Below, one piece after another: positions 1-9,001 of a DNA stretch of 64,000 nucleotides. The first letter of the stretch is position 1, and the number at the start of each line of letters is the position of its first letter. The DNA lies in assembly GCF_034043675.1 (NCBI RefSeq), contig NZ_JAXCLA010000008.1, forward strand, positions 124,001-188,000, in the 5' to 3' direction. The translations under genes were made by a program, and so were the position numbers. Origin of the DNA: KK5 sp034043675. GTDB lineage: Bacteria > Pseudomonadota > Gammaproteobacteria > Burkholderiales > Burkholderiaceae_C. The notes below the pieces were generated by a model. That model was not told where the DNA came from. It did not search any database and saw only the letters and a program-made list of their open reading frames with translations.

Positions 1-119
1 AGCCGCCGATGGAGAACGAGATGTGGACCGTCGACTCCCAGGTGCTCAACGGCAAGATGACGCCGAAGGACGCTGCGGAGCGGATCCAGAGCGGCTTCGC
101 CAAGTGGTACAAGAAGTAA
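1..119 (+). CDS. Sugar ABC transporter substrate-binding protein (C-terminal fragment)
   Basis: Only the last 38 codons are in the window, read in the frame that ends at the TAA at 117-119. The visible C-terminus (ending FAKWYKK) and a segment like TPKDAAERIQSG resemble the helical tail of family 1 extracellular solute-binding proteins of carbohydrate importers. The stop codon lies 7 bases before the first permease gene, so it is the first visible gene of the importer operon. The protein would capture a sugar or glycoside in the periplasm; the substrate cannot be read from this fragment. Confidence 0.75.
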   Translation, partial: PPMENEMWTVDSQVLNGKMTPKDAAERIQSGFAKWYKK

Positions 120-126
120 ACGCCCG

Positions 127-1044
127 GTGAAAACGCGCGCTGCCGGCTGGCAGCTTTTCGTCTTCCTCGCGCCGGCCGTGCTGATCTACGGCGCGTTCAG
201 TGCCTGGCCGCTGATCGACACGCTGCGGCTGGGCCTCTACACCGCCGACGAGGCCGGCCACACCAGCTTCGCCGGCCTGGCCAACTTCCGCGCGCTGCTG
301 ACCGATCCGCAGTTGTCGGAGGCGTTCCGCAACGCCTTCGGCAACAACCTGCGCTTCTTCGTCATCCACATGCTGGTGCAGAACCCGGTAGCGCTGCTGC
401 TGGCCGCGCTGCTGTCGCTGAAAGGCGTGCGCGGCGCGGCGGTCTATCGCACGGTGTTCTTCCTGCCGACGCTGCTGTCGGTGGTCATCATCGGCTTCAG
501 CTGGCAGTTGATCCTCTCGCCGCTGTGGGGCGTGGCCGAGCGCGCGCTGGATCTCGTCGGGCTGAAGGACTCCTTCCAGCCCTGGCTGGGCCTGGAGGAG
601 ACGGCGCTGACGACACTGGCGCTGGTCTCGGTCTGGCAGTTCGTGGGCATCCCGCTGATGCTGATCTATGCCGCGCTGATCGCCATCCCGGAGGAAATCG
701 TGGAGGCCGCCACGGTCGAGGGCGCGGGCCCCTGGCGGATCTTCTTCGAGCTGAAGCTGCCGCTGATCCTGCCGACCCTGGGCCTGGTGACGATCCTGAC
801 CTTCATCGGCAACTTCAATGCCTTCGACCTGATCTACGCGGTCAAGGGCGGCCTGGCCGGCCCCAACTACAGCACCGACATCCTCGGCACACTGTTCTAC
901 CGCACCTTCTTCGGCTACTACGTGCAGCCAGGCAACCCGCCGCTGGGCGCGGCGCTGGCGACCCTGATGTTCTTCGTGATCCTGGCCGGCGTCGGCGTCT
1001 ACCTGTTCGCGGTGCAGCGGCGGCTGCGGCGGTTCGCGCTATGA
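127..1044 (+). CDS. Carbohydrate ABC transporter permease (MalF/UgpA type)
   Basis: Inner-membrane permease of 305 residues starting with GTG seven bases after the binding-protein stop. It has about six hydrophobic segments, the first at residues 8-28. The cytoplasmic EAA loop, which docks on the ATPase, is visible around residues 195-225 (EEIVEAATVEGAG). Together with the next gene it would form the transmembrane channel of a CUT1-type sugar importer. The stop overlaps the next start as ATGA, indicating translational coupling. Substrate specificity cannot be deduced. Confidence 0.9.
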   Translation: MKTRAAGWQLFVFLAPAVLIYGAFSAWPLIDTLRLGLYTADEAGHTSFAGLANFRALLTDPQLSEAFRNAFGNNLRFFVIHMLVQNPVALLLAALLSLKGVRGAAVYRTVFFLPTLLSVVIIGFSWQLILSPLWGVAERALDLVGLKDSFQPWLGLEETALTTLALVSVWQFVGIPLMLIYAALIAIPEEIVEAATVEGAGPWRIFFELKLPLILPTLGLVTILTFIGNFNAFDLIYAVKGGLAGPNYSTDILGTLFYRTFFGYYVQPGNPPLGAALATLMFFVILAGVGVYLFAVQRRLRRFAL

Positions 1045-1879
1045 AGCCGGCACTGCGCAAGGCGCCCGGCGCGCTGTTCATCCATCTGGTGCTGGGCGGC
1101 TACACGCTGCTGGTCATCAGCCCGATCCTGCTGGTGCTCGTCAACTCGCTGAAGAAGCGCGCCGCGATCTTCGATGATCCGCTGGCGCTGCCGAGCGCCG
1201 CAACGCTGAGCCTGGCCGGCTACACGAAGGTGCTGGGCAGCGCCTCGGTCTCGACCATGTTCTTCAACAGCCTGATCGTCACCGGCGTCTCGCTGCTGGC
1301 GATCCTGCTGTTCGCCTCAATGGCCGCCTGGGCGCTCACCGAGTACCGCTTCCCCGGCAACCGGCTGCTGGGCCTGTTCCTGGCCTTCGGCATCATGGTG
1401 CCGATCCGCCTGGGCTCGGTCTCGATCATGCAGACGATGGTGAGCCTGGGCCTGATCAACACGCTGACCGCGCTGGTGCTGGTCTACATCGCGCAGGGCC
1501 TGCCGCTGGCCGTGATGATCCTGTCGGAGTTCATGCACCAGGTTCCGGGCGAGCTGAAGGATGCGGCGCGCTGCGACGGCATCGGCGAGTTCAGCATCTT
1601 CTTCTTCGTCGTGCTGCCGCTGCTGCGGCCGGCGGTGGCCACCGTCGCCGTGTTCACGATGGTGCCGATCTGGAACGACCTCTGGTTCCCGCTGATCCTC
1701 GCGCCCGGCGAGAAGACACAGACGATCACGCTGGGCATCCAGCAGTTCATCGGCCAGTTCGCTACCGATTGGAACGCAGTGCTGGCGGCGCTGTCGCTGG
1801 CCGTGCTGCCGGTGCTGGTGGTCTACGCCCTCTTCTCCCGTCAGCTGATCCGCGGCGTCACTTCAGGCGCCCTCAAGTA

Positions 1880-1880
<1 letters not shown>
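1041..1880 (+). CDS. Carbohydrate ABC transporter permease (MalG/UgpE type)
   Basis: Second inner-membrane permease, 279 residues, begun at the ATG that overlaps the previous stop. A longer open frame exists upstream but lies entirely over the first permease in another frame. It shows the N-terminal membrane segment, further helices and the EAA-loop motif (GELKDAARCDGIG, about residues 170-182), as expected for the MalG partner in CUT1 importers. Its TAA shares one base with the ATG of the ATPase gene, so all three are co-translated. Confidence 0.9.
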
Positions 1881-2899
<1,019 letters not shown>

Positions 2900-2956
2900 G
2901 GAAGACGCCAGCGAAACTCGGGCATGATCTGACCCCGCAAGGGGGATGACAGGGAC

Positions 2957-3481
2957 ATGTCGACAATGGAAGAGCAGCGATCTGCTGCCCCGCTGAGCGA
3001 AGAGCTCTACCGCGAACTGAAGCAACTGGCCCGCCAGCGCATCCGCCGCAGCGGCCCGCTGACGCTGCTGGACACCACCGCGCTGGTGCACGAGAGCTGG
3101 TTCCGCCTCTCGCGCCGCGACGACTGGGCCGGCATGGGCCGCGCGCACTTCATGGGCTACGCCGCATCGGCGATGCGCTCGATCGTGGTGGACTACGCGC
3201 GCGCCCGTTTGGCCGCGCAGCGCGGCGGTGGCGCCACACATCTGGAGTTCGACGAGTTGCCGACGCTGGCCCAGCGCGAGGACGAATACCTGGCCGTGCA
3301 CGAGGCGCTGAATGCGCTGGAGCAGAGCGATGCGCGGCTAGCCCGGCTGGTGGAACTGCGCTACTTCGTCGGCCTGGAAGAGACCGAGTGCGCCGAGCTG
3401 CTGGGCGTCGCGCGTCGCACGGTGCAGCGCGACTGGCAGAAGGCCCGCGCGCTGCTGTGGTCGATGCTGGGGCAGTCATGA
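2957..3481 (+). CDS. ECF-type RNA polymerase sigma factor (TIGR02999-like)
   Basis: Cytoplasmic sigma factor of 174 residues with sigma-2 (about residues 15-80) and sigma-4 (about 115-170, including the helix-turn-helix VELRYFVGLEETECAELLG). Family resemblance is to the ECF group usually encoded beside Hanks-type kinases and lacking an anti-sigma factor. In region 2 the usual acidic DAED-like stretch before LVQE is replaced by LDTTALVHE (T40, T41). Its stop overlaps the start of the kinase gene (ATGA), so the two are co-translated. The 57-base gap from the ABC operon contains a purine-rich ribosome-binding site (AGGGAC). Target promoters are unknown. Confidence 0.85.
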   Translation: MSTMEEQRSAAPLSEELYRELKQLARQRIRRSGPLTLLDTTALVHESWFRLSRRDDWAGMGRAHFMGYAASAMRSIVVDYARARLAAQRGGGATHLEFDELPTLAQREDEYLAVHEALNALEQSDARLARLVELRYFVGLEETECAELLGVARRTVQRDWQKARALLWSMLGQS

Positions 3482-6138
3482 GCGAAGTTCTGAAGGACTG
3501 GGCGGCCATCGAGCCGCTGCTGGACGAACTACTGGCCTTGCCGCCGCAGGAGCGCGACGAACGTCTGCAGGCGCTGCCCCCGGAACAGCAGCCGCTGCGC
3601 CCTGCGCTCGAAAGCCTGCTGCGCTCAGCCGCTGCGGCGGAGGCTGCCGCCTTTCTCGAACGCGCCGCCAGTCTCCCGGCGAGTGAAGCCACCGAACGCC
3701 AGCCCGGCCAGCGCATCGGCCCCTGGGAGCTGATCCGCGAACTGGGCCGCGGCGGCATGGCCAGCGTCTGGCTGGCGCGACCGGCGGAAGGCGAGTTCCA
3801 GCGCGAGGTGGCGCTGAAGCTGCCGCACAGCAGCCATTCGCCGCAGCTGGCCGAACGCTTCCGCCGCGAGCGCGAGGTGTTGGCCCGGCTGAGCCACCCC
3901 GGCATCGCCCGGCTGTTCGACGCCGGCATCTCCGCCGACGGCACGCCCTGGCTGGCGATGGAGCGGGTGGACGGGCAGGACCTGCTGGCCTGGTGCGCCG
4001 CGCAGCGCACGACGCTCAGGCAAGACCTGGCCCTCCTGCTGCAGATCTGCGACGCGCTGCAATACGCACACGGCCGGCTGGTGATCCACCGCGACATCAA
4101 GCCCGCCAATGTGCTGGTGCAAGCCGACGGTCAGATCCGCCTGCTGGACTTCGGCATCGCCCGGTTGCTGGACGACCCGCACGATGCCGCGGCGACCACG
4201 CTGACCCAACAGGGCCAGCGCCCGATGACGCCGCAGTACGCCTCGCCTGAGCAGGTGCGCGGCGAGGAGCCCGGCGTGGCTTCGGACGTCTATTCGCTGG
4301 GCGTGCTGGCGTATCGCCTGCTCAGTGGAAGCGATCCCTACGCCGACGCGTACGCGCCTCATCGCGCGGCTCTGGAGCAGGCAATCCTGGAGCACGAGCC
4401 GCCGTCACCCTCGCGGCAAGCCGCGGATCAGACACGCCGCCAAGCCCTGCGAGGAGACCTGGACACCATCGTGCTGAAGGCCCTGCGCAAAGACGCCTCG
4501 CAGCGTTACGCCACCGTGGATGCGCTGGCCGAGGACCTGCGCCGCCACCTCGACGGCCGGCCGGTGCTCGCCCACGCACCCTCATGGCGCTATGTCGCCG
4601 GGCGCTTCGTCGGCCGACATCGCTGGGGCGTCGGCGCCTCGGCGCTGGCGGTCGCGGCGCTGATCGGCACCACGGCCTGGGCCTGGCATGCCGCGGTGCA
4701 GGCGCGAGAGGAGGCGCAGCGCTCCCAGGCGATGTACGACTTCGTCGTCGGCCTGTTCAACCCGCGCCGCCTGCCGCAGCCGGACACGCGGGACCGCGAC
4801 ATGCCGGCCAGCCAGTTGATCGAACGTGGTGCCGAGCGCGTGCTGGACAGCCTGACCGAGCAGCCCGCGGTGCGCGAGCGCCTGCTGGGCGACCTGGGTA
4901 CGCTGACCCAGCAACTTGGCCTGGCCCCAACCGCGAAACGGCTCGCCGAGGAGCGTGTGACGGTGGCGCGGCAACTGCACGGCGAGCACAGCGTCGCCTA
5001 TGCCGATGCGCTGCTGGGCCAGCGCGATGTCTGGGAAGCCAGCGCCCAGTACGCGCAAGGCTTCGAGCAGGCGAAGCAGGCTCTGGCGATCTACGAGGCC
5101 CATGGCGAGCGCGATCCCTTGCGCCTGGCTCGTGCCGAGATGACGCTGGGCGGCTTCGGTGCCCGCCTGCATCCGGCCGACGAGGTCGACCTGGCGCACC
5201 TGAAGAAGGCTGCCGCGCTGCTGGAAACAGTTCCTGGCCCGACCCCGCTGGGCACGGTCTACGAGCAGTTGCTGGTGGTGCAACTGAGCCGCGGCGACAC
5301 CGAGGCCGCCTTCCAGGCGTCCAAGGCGGGCGTGCAAGCCAACCAGCGCCTGTGGGGTGTCGACGACTGGAAGACCGCCGCCTCGGAGGACCAGACCGCG
5401 GCACTTGCCGCCTGGACACTACGCCCTGCCGAGGCGGAGTCTCTGTTCCGTGACGCGCTCCCCAAACTGCGCAAGGCGATGGGGCCGGACGTCGTGCTGC
5501 TGGCCCGCGGTGAGGCCAATCTCGCGCAACTGCTCTTCGGCGGCGCGCAGCGTGACGAGGCCGCCGCCCATATGCGCGAGGCCCGGCGCCTGGTCGAGCT
5601 ACCGGCGAATCGCGGTCAACTCGCCTTCACGCTGATCGTCGAAGCCACGGGGCTGGAACTGGCACAGCGCGGCAATGACTGGCTTGCGCTGCGCCAGGGC
5701 TGCGAACACTGGGGAGCCGACGTGCAAGCGCCGCAGCCGGCGCTGCGTCTGCGCATCCAGCAGGCTTGCGCCGCCAGCGCCGTCCACGAGGGCGATCTCG
5801 AACGCGCCGCCCGCCTGCTGGCGCAAGGCCGCGAGGTGGCCGCGAAGTCCTTCGCGAAGATCCCGGCGCGTGCGGCGGTGCTGAGCCTTCGAGAAGGCGA
5901 ACTGGCCGCTGCACGAGGCGATGCCGCTGCGGCCGCTGCCGCCTGGCGCGAGTGCCTGCGGCTCGGCGACGCCAGCACCCTCGCCTGGAATGCCCAGGCC
6001 TGGGCACATCTGCTGCAGCAGCACGCGACGCTCTCGGCCGACGAGCAGGCCCGGCTGCAGCGTCTGCGCCAGCAACTGCTGGACGCCGGCGGCGAGCGCT
6101 ACTACGCCGAGTTCCTCGCATTGCTGCGGCCGGCGTAG
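3478..6138 (+). CDS. Transmembrane serine/threonine protein kinase with TPR-like sensor region
   Basis: Hanks-type kinase of 886 residues. The start is the ATG overlapping the sigma-factor stop. An N-terminal helical region (1-80) precedes the kinase domain (about 82-350) with glycine loop GRGGMASV, ATP lysine K114, catalytic HRDIKPAN (D206, K208, N211) and DFG (D224), so it looks active. One membrane helix follows at about 385-405, then some 480 residues of Ala/Leu-rich helical repeats resembling tetratricopeptide repeats, presumably periplasmic. Co-translation with the sigma factor suggests that the kinase phosphorylates it; this is an inference from family precedent. Confidence 0.9.
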   Translation: MSEVLKDWAAIEPLLDELLALPPQERDERLQALPPEQQPLRPALESLLRSAAAAEAAAFLERAASLPASEATERQPGQRIGPWELIRELGRGGMASVWLARPAEGEFQREVALKLPHSSHSPQLAERFRREREVLARLSHPGIARLFDAGISADGTPWLAMERVDGQDLLAWCAAQRTTLRQDLALLLQICDALQYAHGRLVIHRDIKPANVLVQADGQIRLLDFGIARLLDDPHDAAATTLTQQGQRPMTPQYASPEQVRGEEPGVASDVYSLGVLAYRLLSGSDPYADAYAPHRAALEQAILEHEPPSPSRQAADQTRRQALRGDLDTIVLKALRKDASQRYATVDALAEDLRRHLDGRPVLAHAPSWRYVAGRFVGRHRWGVGASALAVAALIGTTAWAWHAAVQAREEAQRSQAMYDFVVGLFNPRRLPQPDTRDRDMPASQLIERGAERVLDSLTEQPAVRERLLGDLGTLTQQLGLAPTAKRLAEERVTVARQLHGEHSVAYADALLGQRDVWEASAQYAQGFEQAKQALAIYEAHGERDPLRLARAEMTLGGFGARLHPADEVDLAHLKKAAALLETVPGPTPLGTVYEQLLVVQLSRGDTEAAFQASKAGVQANQRLWGVDDWKTAASEDQTAALAAWTLRPAEAESLFRDALPKLRKAMGPDVVLLARGEANLAQLLFGGAQRDEAAAHMREARRLVELPANRGQLAFTLIVEATGLELAQRGNDWLALRQGCEHWGADVQAPQPALRLRIQQACAASAVHEGDLERAARLLAQGREVAAKSFAKIPARAAVLSLREGELAAARGDAAAAAAAWRECLRLGDASTLAWNAQAWAHLLQQHATLSADEQARLQRLRQQLLDAGGERYYAEFLALLRPA

Positions 6139-6144
6139 CGCTTC

Positions 6145-6159
6145 GGGCGCATAGCGCCC
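6145..6159 (+). terminator. Short GC hairpin after the kinase gene
   Basis: Six-base arms GGGCGC and GCGCCC around ATA lie seven bases after the kinase stop. No T-run follows, so this is at best a weak terminator or an mRNA 3'-end stabiliser. It is the only structure seen in the 124-base gap apart from a smaller GGGCC-type hairpin near 6216-6231. Confidence 0.25.
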
Positions 6160-6262
6160 GGACGTTGCACGGCTGGTGGCGCTCCGCGCTTGCGGATTGC
6201 GTGAGCAGGGAATGAGGGCCGCATGGCCCCTTCCTCTTTCCTCACACATCCAGGAGCTCGAC

Positions 6263-6943
6263 ATGACCCCGCTCACCTGCCCGTCCTGCCAATCCCGCAA
6301 CGTCCGCGGCTTCCGCGAGATCTGGTCTGGCGGCACCAGTTTTTCATCCGGCAGCGGCTACGGCATCGGCAGCAACGGCCAGACCGTGGCCGTCACCACT
6401 TCGGGCCAGTCGCAGACGGTGGAAGCCGCCCGCTGCGCGCCGCCCACCAAATGGAGCCGCGCCAAGCTGATCATGGCGGCCCTGCTGCTGGTGCCCCTGC
6501 TCGGCATGTGGGCCTTTGTGATGAGCCGAGGGATGAGCATCTTTTCCCTCCCTCTCAACGACCTGGGTTGGGTGCCCTATGTGGTGCTGGTGCTCGTCGG
6601 CTACCTGGTCTGGCAGGGCCCGCCCGTCTACGTGCAACGCACCGTGGTGCACCCCGAGCTGATGCGGCACTGGAACGCGCAGGTGAAGTGCCTGGACTGC
6701 TCGCGGGAGTTCTATCGCGACGGCACGATGGACTTCGCCTTCAACCCCAAGGTGCAGGACTTCTCCTGGCGGCGCGTGATGGAGCGCGTGCCGGCATTCC
6801 GGATCGTGCTGAAGCTGGCGATGTGGGCGCTGATGGCGATCCTGGCCCTGTGCCTGCTGCTGTCGCATTCGCTGCTGTTCCTGGGCGGGCTGGCGCTGGT
6901 CGGCGCGGGCTACTACGGCCTGTTCATGCGCAAGGGGGCTTGA
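6263..6943 (+). CDS. Zinc-ribbon-like multi-spanning membrane protein of unknown function
   Basis: Predicted 226-residue membrane protein that I do not recognise as a named family. It begins with a CxxC pair (C6, C9) followed by a Gly/Ser-rich stretch, and a second CxxC pair occurs at C143/C146 (KCLDCSREF); together they could bind one zinc. Hydrophobic segments lie at about residues 68-85 and 95-115, and two more fill the C-terminus after about residue 175. A purine-rich site (AGGAGCTCGAC) precedes the chosen ATG; earlier in-frame starts lack one. The next gene starts one base after its stop, so the two are probably co-transcribed. Confidence 0.7.
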   Translation: MTPLTCPSCQSRNVRGFREIWSGGTSFSSGSGYGIGSNGQTVAVTTSGQSQTVEAARCAPPTKWSRAKLIMAALLLVPLLGMWAFVMSRGMSIFSLPLNDLGWVPYVVLVLVGYLVWQGPPVYVQRTVVHPELMRHWNAQVKCLDCSREFYRDGTMDFAFNPKVQDFSWRRVMERVPAFRIVLKLAMWALMAILALCLLLSHSLLFLGGLALVGAGYYGLFMRKGA

Positions 6944-6944
6944 G

Positions 6945-7916
6945 ATGAACGTCCGCGTCTTCCCGATCCTTGGCCTCTTGACGGCGGCACTGCTCAGCGC
7001 CTGCGGTGGCGGTGGTGGCAGCGATTCGTCGAGCGGCACTGCCACGGCCTTCATCGTCGATCCCGCCACGATCACACCGGCCTCCGCCACCAGCAGCCAG
7101 CCCTTCCTCGACCGCACGGTGCCCGAGTTCTACGCCTACGGCAGCACCTGCAGCTCGGCAACCGCTGCCCAGTCAGTGCTGGTAACCGACAACACCGTCA
7201 CCTACAACGACGGCACGGCCAGCGCCGCGCAGATGAAGCGCGTGGCCCAGTACGCCGAGGCGGCCGTGCGCACGCTGCGCGACAAGTTCGGCATCGCCCC
7301 GGCGAACGGCATCGGCTTCGATGGCCAGAAGCTGCGCGTCTGCGCCGCCATCAGCGGCAGCGATGCGCAGACCAACGGCTCCGCCGGCATCCGCACCTTG
7401 CACATCGGCGCGCCTGACGGATACGGCGGCCTCGGCACCCTGATCCTGCACGAGAGCACCCACGTCGTGCAGGCCCAGGCGCTGAACTGCCAGACGCAGC
7501 AGTACGGCTGGGAGCGCTGGCTCACCGAAGGCATGGCGCTGCACGTAGCGAGCCGGGATCTGCCCGGTGCCGGCGCGCTCGACAGCCTGCAGGCCAACTT
7601 CGCCGGCATCGACGGAAACCTGCCCTTCGGCGACATGGACCAGCGCGCCGCCGCGCGCAGCGACCGTTATCCAGGCTATGTGCTGGCGGTGGCGACGCTG
7701 CTGGGCGAGACCGGCAAGACCGATGTCGACATCTACCGCTTCATGAAGAGCGTGGGCGAGACCAGCGGCTGCCCGGGTGACAAGGTGCCCTATGTACCGG
7801 GCCAGCCGGTGGCCGGCTGGAAGGCAGCCTTCGATGCCAGCTTCGGCACCGATCTGCGCGGCACCGGCGTGGCGGGCAGCGGCTTCTGGGCGCTGGCGAA
7901 GAAGTACGCCAAGTAA
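6945..7916 (+). CDS. Putative HEXXH zinc-metallopeptidase-like lipoprotein
   Basis: Lipoprotein of 323 residues: signal peptide ending in lipobox LLSAC (lipidated C20), then a Gly/Ser linker, so exported and probably membrane-anchored. The central part has HESTH (H169-H173) followed 22 residues later by WLTEG (E195), the HEXXH...E spacing of gluzincin-type zinc peptidases. Nine bases upstream to the start fall within the end of the membrane-protein gene, so translation is likely coupled. No further family is recognised and activity is inferred from the motif only. Confidence 0.75.
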   Translation: MNVRVFPILGLLTAALLSACGGGGGSDSSSGTATAFIVDPATITPASATSSQPFLDRTVPEFYAYGSTCSSATAAQSVLVTDNTVTYNDGTASAAQMKRVAQYAEAAVRTLRDKFGIAPANGIGFDGQKLRVCAAISGSDAQTNGSAGIRTLHIGAPDGYGGLGTLILHESTHVVQAQALNCQTQQYGWERWLTEGMALHVASRDLPGAGALDSLQANFAGIDGNLPFGDMDQRAAARSDRYPGYVLAVATLLGETGKTDVDIYRFMKSVGETSGCPGDKVPYVPGQPVAGWKAAFDASFGTDLRGTGVAGSGFWALAKKYAK

Positions 7917-7926
7917 ACAGCGAAGA

Positions 7927-8868
7927 TCAACCGTCCTGGTTGATCTTCGTGATCAGTTCCCGCAGCACTTCCTCGGCCTTGTAGTTCGCCACCTGGCAGG
8001 TGCCGGCCGCATGGTGGCCGCCGCCGCCGTGCTGCAGCATCAGGGCGCCGATGTCGGTCTTGCTGTCGCGGTTCAGGATGGACTTGCCGCAGGCGAGCAC
8101 GGTGTTCTGCTTCTGCACGCCCCACATCACATGGATGGAGATGTTGGCGGCCGGGAACAGCGCGTAGATCATGAAGCGGTTGGTGGCCCAGATGGTTTCC
8201 TCGCCGCGCAGGTCCAGCACGACGAGGTTGCCGTGGTACTTGCCGCAGCGCAGGATCTGCTCGCGGGCCTTGGGGCCGTGATCGAAGTACAGGTCCACCC
8301 GCTCCTTGACGTCGGGCAGGTTCAGGATCTCGTCGATGTCGTATTCGAGGCAGTGGTCGATCAGGTCCATCATCAGCTGGTAGTTGCTGATGCGGAATTC
8401 GCGGAAGCGGCCCAGACCCGTGCGCGAGTCCATCAGGTAGTTCAGCAGCGGCCAGCCGTTGGCGTCGAGGATCTCGTCGCGGCTGAACTGCGCGGAGTCG
8501 GCCTTGTCGACCGCCTCCATCATCTCGTCGGAGATGCGGGGGAAAGCGTCGCGTCCGCCGTAGTGCTTGTAGACGACACGCGCCGCCGAAGGCGCATCGG
8601 CATCGATGACGTGGTTGGACCGCACGCCGGTGTTGCGGATCAGCTCGGATGCGTGGTGGTCGAAGGACAGATGCGCGCCGGGCACGTAGGGCAGGTTCGT
8701 CGTGATGTCGCGATCGGTGATGGCGATCTTGCCGTCCTGCATGTCCTTCGGGTGGACGAAGAGGATGTCGTCGATCAGATCCAATTCCTTCAGCAGCACG
8801 GCGCAGACCAGGCCGTCGAAATCGCTGCGGGTGACCAGACGGAACTTGTTCTTCGCTTCGGCATTCAT
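7927..8868 (-). CDS. DHH-family phosphoesterase (exopolyphosphatase/nanoRNase-like)
   Basis: Cytoplasmic 313-residue protein. DFDG (residues 16-19) and DHH (70-72) form the manganese-dependent phosphoesterase core, and the C-terminal DHHA1 part carries the substrate-binding GGGGHHAAG (about 281-289). Family members cleave phosphodiester or phosphoanhydride bonds of short RNAs, cyclic dinucleotide products or polyphosphate; which one applies cannot be told. The start MNAEAK is preceded by GGTAGGTG; a 32-residue upstream extension is rejected. It converges on the lipoprotein gene with a 10-base gap. Confidence 0.85.
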   Translation of the reverse strand: MNAEAKNKFRLVTRSDFDGLVCAVLLKELDLIDDILFVHPKDMQDGKIAITDRDITTNLPYVPGAHLSFDHHASELIRNTGVRSNHVIDADAPSAARVVYKHYGGRDAFPRISDEMMEAVDKADSAQFSRDEILDANGWPLLNYLMDSRTGLGRFREFRISNYQLMMDLIDHCLEYDIDEILNLPDVKERVDLYFDHGPKAREQILRCGKYHGNLVVLDLRGEETIWATNRFMIYALFPAANISIHVMWGVQKQNTVLACGKSILNRDSKTDIGALMLQHGGGGHHAAGTCQVANYKAEEVLRELITKINQDG

Positions 8869-8910
8869 CGGCGCACCTACCGGTTCGTTGGGGTGAATCG
8901 ATGATAAGCA

Positions 8911-8946
8911 GGCTGCGCTGAGATCACCACGTATTTCAGCGCAGCC
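8911..8946 (-). terminator. Perfect 11-bp inverted repeat after the first RND operon
   Basis: Arms GGCTGCGCTGA and TCAGCGCAGCC pair perfectly around a 14-base loop, 55 bases beyond the RND permease stop and 42 bases before the DHH gene start. There is no T-run on either strand, so it may be a factor-assisted terminator or an operator rather than a classical intrinsic terminator. Confidence 0.4.
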
Positions 8947-9001
8947 GGGGCGGCAGGATTTCACCGCCTGAGCTTGGGGAAACCCTGCCCCATCTGAACC
9001 G

